A DNA stretch of 64,000 nucleotides from Hyaloscypha bicolor E. Its lineage: Eukaryota; Ascomycota; Leotiomycetes; Helotiales; Hyaloscyphaceae. The position numbers were made by a program, and so were the translations under genes. Location of the stretch: NCBI RefSeq assembly GCF_002865645.1, contig NW_020194555.1:62001-126000 (forward strand), read 5' to 3'. The notes beneath the pieces are model-generated. The model was given only the letters and a program-made list of their open reading frames with translations, was not told the origin of the DNA and searched no databases. This document shows, in pieces, positions 1 through 10,747 of the stretch (position 1 is the first letter of the stretch; every line of letters starts with the position of its first letter).

Positions 1-599
1 TTATTCCAGAAGATCTGAACTCGGTCGTCTTTGTACATCACAAATTGATCTCGGCCACGGCCACTGGGATCCGCCAACCATGACCTCAAGTGCTCCTTCT
101 CCTCAAATGCTGGGATTGCTGGAGCTGTGTAATTCTCATCAATGCGTCCTTCTCGGCCAAATCGCTCAATGTCTGTCATCTTGTTGACTCTCAAGGTGTG
201 CCTCTTGTCGAGGGGGACCATATCAAGTTGTTTGCACGCAGCGAGTGCCTCGGCAGCGGATGAGAACTCGACGAACGCAAACCTAAACCGGTCAGCATAT
301 AAATCTGGGGGTATGGATTGTGCTGCCTACTTCTCTGATGTACCATCTGGTCCAAGTGGCATGAATATCGAGTCCTCCTTAACCTTGCCCACAGGATCCA
401 GCTTCCGCTTCAAGAACTTGATCAACTTCGGCTTCGTCTCCTCAGTGACTGATGGCAGTCCATCGATAACCACAAATGCATCCAAGCCTTGCTCAAGTTG
501 GACCTCGAATCGTTCTCGCAGGTCGGAAAAGTCGAGCTCCTCATCCTCATCGTAGTCCTCGTCCTCAGGGTCTGGCAGATGGTCAAAACTCGGCGCCAT
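1..599 (-). CDS. prt1: Eukaryotic translation initiation factor 3 subunit B (eIF3b/Prt1), N-terminal part, runs off the window
   Basis: This is the N-terminus of eIF3b, the scaffold subunit of the eIF3 complex that helps load mRNA and initiator tRNA on the 40S ribosome in the cytoplasm. The start is the ATG at 599. The first exon (331-599) encodes an acidic leader rich in Asp/Glu, then the beginning of an RNA-recognition motif (VVIDGLP, residues about 42-48). A 48-bp intron (283-330, GTAGGC...TTTAG) joins in frame to exon 2, which reads FAFVEFSS (RNP1-like strand) and then continues through [11 protein letters not shown] to the window edge. The acidic leader, the RRM and the sequence just after it are all as in fungal Prt1. 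The gene is divergent from CCT2, with about 640 bp between the starts. The rest (WD40-type propeller) lies outside the window. Confidence is high for identity and for the intron. Confidence 0.93.
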
Positions 600-1237
600 G
601 ATTGCGGGTTACGCGATCGATTCGCTCCCTCTGTATTGTGCGCGTAGCTTTTTTCTCTCAATATTATTGTGGTGTCGTGGTTTCGATTGTGTGAATTTTA
701 CCCCACTTGCCTCGTTTGTGTGCGATTTCGAAGATTGTGCGCGTGCGTTTACGATCGAATCTCGAGACGAAAAGAAGGCCTGGAGAAAGAGCAGTATTGC
801 CCTGACCAAGTAGTTGACAGTTGTGAGTCAGAGAAGGTCGTGTTGAGTCAAAGGGAGGAGTTCGATGACAGAATTCGTCCAGGACCTTTTTTCGTGGTTG
901 TGGTTCGTCTTTAGCGATGGATGGTGGGTTGCAAAAGCGGCACTAATTTTCAAAGTTCCAAGCCAAAGTCAGACATTTCGAATCTTTATCCTATACATGT
1001 TCCTAAACTTATAGTATGTTTAAAGTCTCCATGCCTTCAAATACTTAAAACTTTAGAGTGTAATTTTAGCATATTAGATTCGTTTCTTTCAATCTAGAAA
1101 ATTTTCCAAAATATTGAGGTACATTGAAAGCCACTGCCGTTTTTCGGTCGGCCGCTTTTAGCGAGATTTTTAGGCCGTGAGGCAGTCGCGAGAAAATAAT
1201 CTGGAGACGCGATTTTGAGTTCCCCAAACACAACACC
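600..1237. promoter_or_regulatory. Divergent promoter region between eIF3b and CCT2
   Basis: This 638-bp gap holds the 5' regions of two divergently transcribed housekeeping genes. The half next to eIF3b is mixed sequence and the half next to CCT2 is AT-richer, with stretches around 985-1080. I see no ORF with protein-like composition and no regulatory motif I would name. Confidence 0.5.
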
Positions 1238-2979
1238 ATGGCTTCCTTCAACCCCACGCAGATTTTTGATGATGGAACGACTGAGGAGAAGGGAGAGAAC
1301 GCTCGTCTTAGCGCGTTTGTGGGAGCAATCGCTGTGGCACGTAATTCAAATCCATTCTTCAAAGACAATGCTAACTCGAAGTCTGGTGTAGGGAGACCTA
1401 GGTATGATTTTTGGAGCTCTTTGAGGCCCAACAGCTAAAAAAGTACAGTGAAATCGACACTTGGACCAAAGGGCATGGACAAGATCCTGCAGAGTGCGTC
1501 GACTGGAGAGATTATGGTTACGAACGATGGCGCCACGATCCTCAAGTCAATAGCACTCGACAACGCCGCCGCCAAAGTTCTTGTCAACATCTCAAAAGTC
1601 CAGGACGATGAGGTTGGAGATGGAACAACATCAGTCACAGTATTAGCTGCAGAGCTGTTACGAGAGGCAGAGAAGTTGGTCGATAAGAAGATCCACCCTC
1701 AGACGATCATCGAAGGCTACAGAATAGCAAGTCACGCCGCCCTGGCGGCTCTCGAGAAATCAGCGGTGGACCACAGCAAGGATGCGGAAGCCTTCAAGAA
1801 GGATCTTTTGGCTATTGCGAGGACTACTCTGAGCTCGAAGGTATTGTCACAGGATCGGAATCACTTTGCGGAGCTAGCGGCGGATGCTGTGTTGAGGATG
1901 AAGGGTTCTTCGGATCTCAGTCACATCCAGATTATCAAGAAAGCCGGTGGAAAGCTCAATGATTCATATCTCGACGAAGGATTCATTCTGGACAAGAAAA
2001 TCGGCGTCAACCAGCCGAAGCGGCTAGAGAAGGCCAAGATCTTGGTTGCGAATACGGCTATGGACACAGACAAGATCAAGATCTTTGGTGCTCGGGTCAA
2101 GGTCGGATCTACTGGGAAGCTCGCAGAGCTGGAGAAGGCAGAGAAGGACAAAATGAAGGCGAAGGTGGACAAGATCAAGGCACATGGCATAAACTGCTTC
2201 ATCAACCGACAACTGATCTACAACTGGCCCGAACAACTTTTCGCAGATGCAGGCATCATGTCTATCGAGCATGCGGATTTCGATGGTATTGAACGACTGG
2301 CGTTGGTGACCGGAGGCGAGATCACATCTACATTCGACCACCCAGAGCAAGTGAAGCTCGGACATTGTGATCTTATTGAAGAGGTTATCATCGGCGAGGA
2401 TACCCTGATCAAGTTCTCTGGGGTGGCAGCTGGTCAGGCGTGTACTATTGTTCTCCGAGGAGCGACAGAACAGCTTCTCGACGAGGCCGAAAGATCTCTC
2501 CACGATGCTCTTGCAGTCCTGTCACAGACTGTCAAGGAGCCAAGAACGACTCTTGGAGGAGGTTGTGCTGAGATGCTGATGGCCAAGGCTGTTGAAGGAG
2601 CTGCCCTGAAGGTCGACGGAAAGAAGCAAATAGCCGTCGGGGCTTTCGCTATTGCTCTTCGCCAACTGCCAACCATCCTCGCGGACAACGCGGGCTACGA
2701 CTCCAGTGACCTTGTTGCTAAGCTCCGAACAGCCATCTACGACGGTATGACGACCTACGGCTTGGATCTTCTCACCCCAGGCGGCGGCATTGCGGATATG
2801 CGAGAGCTAGGGGTCATCGAGAGCTACAAGCTCAAGAAGGCGGTCGTCTCGTCTGCTTCGGAGGCTGCAGAAGTAAGTTCCACCCCAACCAGATCGTCTC
2901 TTCATCTGCTGATCTATAATAGCTTCTCCTGAGAGTGGACAATATCATTCGCAGCGCACCACGAAAGCGTGAGAGGTGA
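1238..2979 (+). CDS. cct2: T-complex protein 1 subunit beta (CCT2), cytosolic chaperonin
   Basis: CCT2 is one of eight subunits of the TRiC/CCT double-ring chaperonin that folds actin and tubulin. Model: join(1238..1336, 1392..1401, 1449..2872, 2923..2979), 529 aa, normal for the family. The N-terminus NPTQIF, the ATP-site loop [13 protein letters not shown], the motif NDGATIL, the catalytic GDGTTSV and the C-terminal RVDNIIR are all present. Exon 2 is a 10-nt microexon completing GDLVKST. Intron 3 (2873-2922) is GTAAGT...ATAG. Intron 1 (1337-1391) must end at 1391, because TAG lies in frame just before, and the conserved protein is restored only with a GC donor (GCACGT) at 1337. A GT donor at 1334 would drop one Val. 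Identity is certain; the intron 1 donor is an inference from phase and conservation. Confidence 0.95.
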
Positions 2980-4252
2980 ACGTCGAACAAGCGGGGGTAC
3001 GGAGTTCTCTGTATTATGATAAAGGGAAAAGTTGGGCCTTGTAACATACCATAGATCATATTGCAGACTCAATAATGAATGGAATGAATCGAGACCGTCG
3101 AGTCAAAAATCTTTTCGATGGTCGTTTGTGTAACTTTTGGAAAGGTAATACAGAGATTGGATCGGAGGAGCTCATGATCTGCGGACATGTGAGAATACAG
3201 CTGATTGGAGGCAGATCATTTTGCTTTTGTGAACGCTTGGAAGGCGGTGGGCTTGTTCAAATCGGCACATGGATGCCGGCATCAAAATCATCAATCTCTG
3301 TGGGGGCAACCGAGGTGCACAGGTGCACAGAGTTCTTACGAGATGTCGAATCGGCATGTCACAATAAGCCGACCTCCCATCCTCTACTGTGCCCAAACAA
3401 TCTCGGAACTTGAGTTTCAATAAAAGGCATTGCCACAATCCGAAGGCACCTCGTAACCTCGACCTTGACCACGACCGTCTGCTTGATAAGGATTTCTGCA
3501 TTCTTGGGATGTTTCGGCTAGAGGTTCCCAAGCAAAAGGCAGAGCATAGCCCCTTGCTAATCTGCAGCCTGACGGCGGTGACATGCGAGTCCAGAAGCAA
3601 CACTCATCAGTCGCAGCACATCTAAACCAGCCAGTACGCTAGTACCTATGGAGCGAATAGTGATCCATATCTGTAAGCTGAGGTGTTGATGGCTCATGGC
3701 TGAAGCCGAGTGCGTGCAGCAGAAAGGGATGGATGTGAATCGTCTCCCGGCCGCAAACCCGAAGCTCGCCAGATATGTTGGGCGTGTCTGGTGACCGCAC
3801 CGCAGCCGCAATTCTGGTGCAATTGTGAAAATCTCATTCGAGGAAGCAGATCCTCCACTCAGCCAAAAAAAGAATTCTGGGGTGGGAAAACCCGCAGACT
3901 TGACTTGGTCACTTGGCAGTTGACCCATCTTCAACCTTCAGGGCCCACCCTCAACCCGCCACGCCACGTTAGCTTACCCGCCCCGTCGAACTAGCCCTCG
4001 CTTGCGGGCCTCCCTTTCAATGCGCGACCACGACAAGCAGTCCTGAAACATCACTCCAACATCATCCTATATCAGAATCTTCTCCCCCGCCAGGAGACTC
4101 ACTCACTTCATCGTTCGGACGATCACTACATCAACAGCATCAATTCCACCCCGCGTCGTCGCTTTCTGCGGCACTACGTCGGCAGTGGTCAACGTTCCTT
4201 TGGACAGACTCGTTCTGTCTCCCCCAAAATCCAGCAACGTTGAAGCTCCAAC
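2980..4252. other. Intergenic region: CCT2 3' side and IRE1 5' side
   Basis: These 1.27 kb lie between the CCT2 stop and the IRE1 start. The ORFs here are short and none reads like a conserved protein. The last 300 bp is C-rich and pyrimidine-rich, typical of a fungal 5' leader. No other structure was seen. Confidence 0.4.
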
Positions 4253-7200
4253 ATGCCGCGACGGCGGCCACCGCGAGAGGCTCCCGTCATGAATAACTTC
4301 CTCCTGTTCGCAGCCGCCATTTTCCTCCTCCCTTGGCTCGTCGAAGCTCAGCAGCAGCAACGACCGGCGGTCCCGCAGCGACAGCGCGAATCTCCCCTCG
4401 AGGGCATCGACCTCGAAGCCTCGCACACTCTCGAGGCGACTAAGGTCCCCCATCAAGTCGAAACACCCCTCACACACAACCGACGAAAGAATACCCTCAG
4501 CGTCACCAACCTACCCCCAAAGAACGATGCGAGCGCCATCGCAACTTTAGCTCCGGCAGCCTCTGCCGTTGCAGCACCTTCCTCAAGACAGCCCGGGGTG
4601 TCCGGGCTAACCTCGCCGCACATTGCGCGGAGTCTTGAGGACTGGGAAGTAGAAGACTTTGTGCTTCTGGCGACCGTCGATGGAAAACTACATGCCAGGG
4701 ATCGGAAGACTGGAAAGGAGAAGTGGTCATTGGAGTACCATAAGCCGATGGTGGAGACAAACCAGACCCGGAACAATCCAACACCAGTCGACGACGACTA
4801 CGACCCAACATCAATTGACGATTACCTATGGATAGTGGAACCCAGTCGAGATGGGAGTATCTACATTTACAAGCCTGGCGGATCCAATCCGGGATTGGTC
4901 AACACAGGCCTTACCATGAAGAGGTTGGTCGAGGAATCCGCATATATGTCCCAGGACCCACCAATTTCATATGTCGGAGGTAAGGAAACGAATATCATCA
5001 CCGTGGATGCCAACAGCGGGAAAATCCTCAACTTCTTTGGTAAGGAAGGTGCATTTCTCAACGACGAAAAATGTGTAGCTTCGAGTGGCCCTGTTGACAG
5101 CAAGGAGGAATGTCCTAAAACTTCCACCTTGACTATTGGTCGAACAGAATATTGGGTCAGGATTTCGGGAATCGATGGACATCACATTGCAACCTTGACT
5201 TTTTCAGAATGGACTCCCAACAATCACGACACCGACCTTCAACGCCAATATCGTGAAACACTCGATAAAAAGTACATTTACACAAGTCATGATGGCGGTG
5301 TCATTGGATTCGATCATAATAGAAATCGCGCCGATGAACCACACCCACTCTTCAGGCACAAGTTCACATCACCAGTGGTCAGGGTATTTGATGTAGCCAA
5401 ACCGTGGAACGGGGGCAGAGATTCGGAACTGGTAGTCCTTCCGCAACCAAGTCCACCAAGCGACGAAGACGAGATAACAGCAAGCCACCGAGCTGGCAGG
5501 ATCTTCCTCAATCATACCGAAAATGGTAGCTGGTATGCTCTGTCGGGCAAGTCATACCCTTTGGCGGTTCAAGGGCATATTCGACCAGCACAATGCAATC
5601 AACATGGATGGTTGCAACACCGCCCTCAGTGGGATCTGATGAATGGCCAGCAGCTCCACGAGGCTCTTGTTGGCCTGCACTCAATCGATAATGGACGATC
5701 GGAACCGTTCTTGTCTATCTCTGCTCCAGCAAATGATAACCAGACTGTTGATCCTATTATGGATCAAAGCCCTTCACTGATTGAAGAGCAGGATCTATTT
5801 CAGAGAATGCGAAAATGGCCGAGTATAGCTGCGAAATATGGTCGAGATAGTACCCAGAATCCAGTCTTCATTGTCATGCTCGTCGCGATCATATTCGCTT
5901 ACCAGAAACAAATCAAGGGTTGGATGCATCGTACGGGCGAAAAATACATGAAGTTGTATTCTACTCTGGCCGAACCGAAGAGTCTTCCGGAAGCAGATGA
6001 GGTTTCCGCCGTTGCAGAAAAGGATGAGGCCAAAACCGCAGGTGTTGATGGGTCTGATGAAGAATCGGTGAAAGCTGAGAAGGCCCAAGCAGGCCCGGTC
6101 CTGGAGTCTGACACACTGGGTCTGGCCCCTTCAAAGGCCAAGACCGATACCCGTGAAGAGGAATCGCCCCCACCGGAAGGAGAGAAGAAGAAAAAAGCAC
6201 ACAGAGGTCGTCGTGGAGGTGTCAAGCACAAGAAGGGAAGAGCAGGATCTACAGATGGTGGTTCTCAGGATGGCAACGCTCCGAAGCCACAACCAACCAT
6301 TGATGATGCAGTCAAAGATGCTCAAAACATGGGTCCACAGACGAAGCTAGAACCCGACATTATCACGATTCCTAACGATCCTCAGGAGGTGTCGGGACCA
6401 ATTATTAGAATTGCTTCTCTCGAAGTCGATACCGACAAGCTCATTGGTACTGGGAGTAATGGTACCATGGTTTTCGAAGGTAAATTTGATGGCCGGGAGG
6501 TTGCCGTCAAGAGAATGCTTATTCAGTTCTTCGATATTGCTTCCCAAGAGACGAAGCTGCTGAGAGAGAGTGATGATCATCCTAATGGTATGCTCTCTAA
6601 TCTGTTCCTACTTGAGTTACACTAATCATCTCATAGTCATCCGATACTTTGCTCAACAAGCCGCCGCTGGATTCCTCTACATTGCTTTGGAGTTGTGCCC
6701 TGCCTCACTCGCCGATGTCATTGACAAGCCTATCAAATATCGAGAACTCGCCCAAGCGGGAGAGAAAGACTTACCCAATGTGCTCTACCAGATCACCAAT
6801 GGTCTTTCACATCTGCACGGTCTTCGAATCGTGCATCGGGATTTGAAGCCTCAAAATATTTTGGTTGCCATGGGCAAAGACGGCAAGCCTCGCCTGCTTG
6901 TATCAGATTTTGGTCTGTGTAAGAAGTTGGAAGGAGAACAATCGTCTTTCCGAGCTACTACTGCTCATGCAGCTGGTACTTCTGGCTGGCGGGCACCCGA
7001 ACTCCTCCTAGACGATGATGCCAAAGACGGACAGCAAGCAGTTGTCGATGCTAGCACTGATGGAGGCTCAGGGTCTCTGGTTATCGATGCAGAACTTCTT
7101 CCCAACCGACGGGCAACTCGGGCAATCGATATCTTCTCCCTTGGTCTCGTCTTTTTCTACGTCCTCACCAAGGGTGCCCATCCGTTCGACTGTGGCGACC

Positions 7201-7781
7201 GCTTCATGCGTGAGGTCAACATCCGCAAGGGCTCATACGACCTGACACCTCTCGAGGTTCTCGGCGACTATGCCTACGAAGCAAAGGACCTTATTAGTTC
7301 CATGTTGGCAAGAGATCCGAAGCAAAGACCACAAGCTCACCAAGTCATGGCACATCCCTTCTTCTGGTCACCGAAGAAGCGATTGAATTTCCTCTGTGAC
7401 GTCTCAGATCACTTCGAGAAAGAGAAGCGTGATCCACCCACCGCTGCTCTGACCGAGCTCGAATCCTACGCCCCCTTAGTCTGTGGCTCCGACTTCCTCA
7501 AGCCCTTGGGTAAAGAATTCGTTGAAAGCTTAGGCAAGCAACGGAAATACACTGGAACTCGCCTCTTGGATCTTCTGCGAGCATTGAGAAACAAGAAGAA
7601 CCACTACGAGGATATGAGTGATAAATTGAAACAGGATGTTGGGCCGTTGCCGGATGGGTATCTTGGCTTCTGGACGAGGAGGTTCCCGAATCTGTTGATT
7701 ATTTGCTGGGGCGTGGTTTATGATGTGCAGTGGGATGAGACGGATCGGTTTAGAGAGTACTATTTGCCGGCTGGCCTTTGA
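4253..7781 (+). CDS. ireA: IRE1 unfolded-protein-response sensor, kinase and endoribonuclease
   Basis: IRE1 senses misfolded protein in the ER lumen, oligomerises and splices HAC1-type mRNA. Model: join(4253..6587, 6637..7781), 1159 aa; the 49-bp intron (GTATGC...CATAG) restores VIRYF. In order: a hydrophobic signal segment after a short basic start (about residues 14-31), a luminal propeller-like domain with WSLEYHKP and YTSHDGG, a membrane segment (about 536-552, NPVFIVMLVAIIF), a charged linker, and a kinase domain. The kinase has GTGSNGT (P-loop), VAVKRM (Lys), HRDLKPQNIL, DFG and GTSGWRAPELL. The C-terminal KEN ribonuclease contains LRNKKNHYED. All catalytic motifs are intact. The start ATG at 4253 precedes a second in-frame ATG at 4289, either of which would keep the signal segment. 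Confidence 0.95.
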
Positions 7782-8833
7782 GCAACAAGGTCCAAGATGC
7801 GGGGTTCAAAATAGGATTCGGGTTTAAATGGGATTGGAGTGTAAAAGGATAGCGATTCTTGTATACTAATCCTTATACAGGATACAGCAAGCGTTTGCAA
7901 TTCATGCGTTACTAAACTTTACACCCTGTTCTGTAAAATGTGTGGACTCCAAATTCTGAATATCAAAAACAAAAGAACGGCTCCCTGCATCTTCATCCAT
8001 TCACCATTATTGTCCCAGGATCTGGGTCTAGATTTAAAGCCGCGCTAGCCGGGATAAAAGTGGCTGGAAGCGGCAGTATTCAGCCACAGTGGCTTACTTC
8101 TAACGGAACGCCGACGGAGCGGAGCGAACTTACCATGAACTACTCCCGGCTGCAACCAGTATCACTCCATAATTACAGCTGTCCACGTACCACTCGTTTC
8201 TCAATCTTCTGCCTTGCCCCCGAAACTTCTACGGCTTGATGCGCTAGCGATTCCTCCCTGCGACCAGAAAAGCCATAGCCAGCTTTGGAGCGGGTGCGGT
8301 GCTAGAGTGGGTTGCATCTGACGCAAGAGACAAAGAGCCGGCGGCTACCAGCAGCATTCAGTCGGTCAATTGAGGCCTTGGGGGCAATCAGAGGGAGACA
8401 AATTTGCCGTCCACCTTGGCAATTGAATTTGGCGGACGACGCTGCGACTTGCCGTCCTGCTTTGCTTTGTTCTGCTTGATAAGGCGAAGGCAGAAGTGGA
8501 CCCCTCTTCAACAACACTCAATACATAGCCAAAGGGCAGCGGACACGCCTACTCAGCGGAAAGAGAGTAGGAAAGGAACGATTTGCTAGTGCTTTGCGCG
8601 AAAGAGGAACTGTTCTTGTTCTTTACGAGCGCTGCTCTTAAGAGGGGACTGGCGCAACCAGAGCTGGGAAGCCCAGTACCTTCTCAGCTTCGCATTCGCA
8701 GAGGAGTTACCTAGGTAGAGAGGAACAACTTTCGCCAATAGAAGGCTTTGCGCAGTTGTTGCTCTTCTGGAAGATACGTTGCAGAGGGTAGCTGAATACG
8801 ATCCTGTTTACCACGAAGTTGCCTGAGCGCAAG
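7782..8833. other. Intergenic region between IRE1 and the SWIB gene
   Basis: This is about 1.05 kb without a credible gene. ORFs of up to 111 codons occur but none has recognisable motifs. It probably holds the IRE1 3' UTR and the SWIB gene promoter. Confidence 0.35.
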
Positions 8834-9920
8834 ATGTCTCGTAAGTTATCCTTTGCTATTACCTCTCTACAGAGTACCCGCAGAGAACGGCAAGCAAGAA
8901 GAGCAGTAGCTAACGAACGCCAGTCCTCCCAGCAGAACATGCGCAGTACTCTGCCATCATCGACGGTATCCTCGCCTCCTCCGACCTGCAAACCATCTCC
9001 TCCAAGCAAATCAGGAAGAGCCTCCAGCAAGAGTTGCAACATGACATCTCCGACAAGAAGGCCCGGCTTTCCTCCCCCACTTCTTCCCTCAACCAGCTAA
9101 CATTAACCCAGGACGCGGTCCAAAAACTCATCCTCGAACGCTTCGATCATGCCAATAATGCAGCAGCGGAAGCAGAAGATGCCCCCCTTCCTACCATCGA
9201 ATCCGCACCCCTAGCTACGAATGGTCATGTCAAAGCAGAGCTCCCCTCCCACGCCCGCGTAAAAAACGAATCCACACCTCCCTCCTTCCGGGCAATCTCC
9301 ACACCCTCCGCCTCCGCCTCCGCCTCAGTCGCCAAGTCCGAGCCAGAATCCGACTCAGACAATATCGCACCCCCAAAAAAGAAGCGGAAGCAAATCTCGA
9401 AGCAAGACTCGGACGCCAAGTTAGCGGCGATGCTGCAAGCGCAAGAGAATAGTAGGGTTAGTAGATCTACGAGAGGGGCTGGGAATAAGAAAGTGGTTAA
9501 GAAAACGCCAAAGAAGCCGCGGAAGAAGAGCGAGAAGAAGGTTAAGGCCGAGGATGATTCGGATATTGAGGTGGGGAGTGATGGGGAGGTGAAGGAGAAG
9601 GTTAAGAAGGGAGGGTTCCACAAGCTTTATCATTTGAGTGCGCCGTTGGCGGATTTGGTCGGGGAACCGACTGTGAGTAATCTCAATTTGTATTCTATTA
9701 AGTTTTTGTGAAGTAAAGCTTATGGATGTAGCTCTCGCGCCCCCAAACCGTCAAGAAGATATGGGAGTACATCAAAGCGCGCGACCTGCAAGACCCGAAC
9801 GACAAACGCCAGATCCGGTGCGACGAGAAGATGCAATTGGTGTTTAAGCAGGACAAGGTGCATATGTTCACCATGAACAAGATCTTGGGGAAGCAGCTTT
9901 ATGATGTTGAGGAAGAGTAA
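8834..9920 (+). CDS. DEK_C and SWIB/MDM2 domain chromatin protein (TRI1/UAF30-like)
   Basis: Model: join(8834..8840, 8924..9672, 9732..9920), 314 aa. Exon 1 is only 7 nt (ATGTCTC), followed by an 83-bp intron (GTAAGT...GCCAG). Residues 3-60 form a DEK_C-like helical domain (SAIIDGIL, ISSKQIRKSLQ, DAVQKLILERFD). A low-complexity linker follows with runs of Ser/Ala and Lys-rich stretches that look like nuclear localisation signals (PPKKKRK, KKTPKKPRKK). The last 75 residues are a SWIB domain (PLADLVGEPTLS, VKKIWEYIK, KRQIRCDEKM) interrupted by a 59-bp intron. Yeast relatives are Uaf30 of the rDNA upstream activating factor and its paralogue Tri1. The most likely role is nuclear DNA or chromatin binding; which paralogue it matches cannot be settled by eye. 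Confidence 0.9.
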
Positions 9921-10747
9921 TGGCTTTCCAGCACCTTGCTTTGCCTCTCTTGCTTTCTTTTCTTTGCTTCGATTTTGGGGATCTGAGAATTGAGATCACG
10001 GTCATGGTGTAAGATGGGTGCATGGTTGATGGGGAACAGGGAACGAGGGGTGAATATAAAAGTGCTTCTGAAATAATTGTGGATTGTAATGGGGAGAGGC
10101 GTTGTGAAATGGGGGTTGGCTTACTTTGCTTCTGGCATGGAATTGCGGTGCTTTCTATCAGAGGGGCATGGATGGGCGGGATGGGCGGGATGGGATGAAG
10201 CAACGAGTTTTCTTTCTCTCAGCTGTTTGTAATCTAGTGGCGCATCTGAGATCGTTGCTTCTGAATCCCTTCCTTCCTTCCCTGTGTCTCTTCCTACCTG
10301 CCCTTGTCCCTTATATTCTTGACTCACACTAAGCACAGGCTGAAGCAAGGCCAATCACATCACAGCCCCTAAAACATATAATATATAAATATAATTTACA
10401 GAAAATCCTACTAGAGTGAGACGAGATAAAGAGAGAATGCCTGGAATCATGCAGCCGTGACTCCTCAGCGGCGAAGAGTCAGAAGGCTGAGCCGCCACAC
10501 CTCAGTTCAGTCCCTGGTCCGAAGAATTGGTCAGCCTTGCAGCGGGGTCGATCTCGCTTCCGCACCGCATTTCATTTGCAACCACCCAACTGAAATTGCC
10601 GGCCCGCCATCGTGCTCATTCCACTTTCCACAAAACAATCACCGCTACAGAGCTCCTGGACCGCGGATTTTGACTTAACACTCACGGGGCGCTAAGTACT
10701 GCAATACAAACAAGATTCCAAGGGAAAGAAGACAAAAGGGAGAAGTA
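9921..10747. other. Intergenic region upstream of the Hel2-type gene
   Basis: An 827-bp gap. It contains a GGGCGGGAT-type short repeat around 10175-10195 and a TTCC-rich stretch near 10270. No gene is apparent. Confidence 0.35.
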
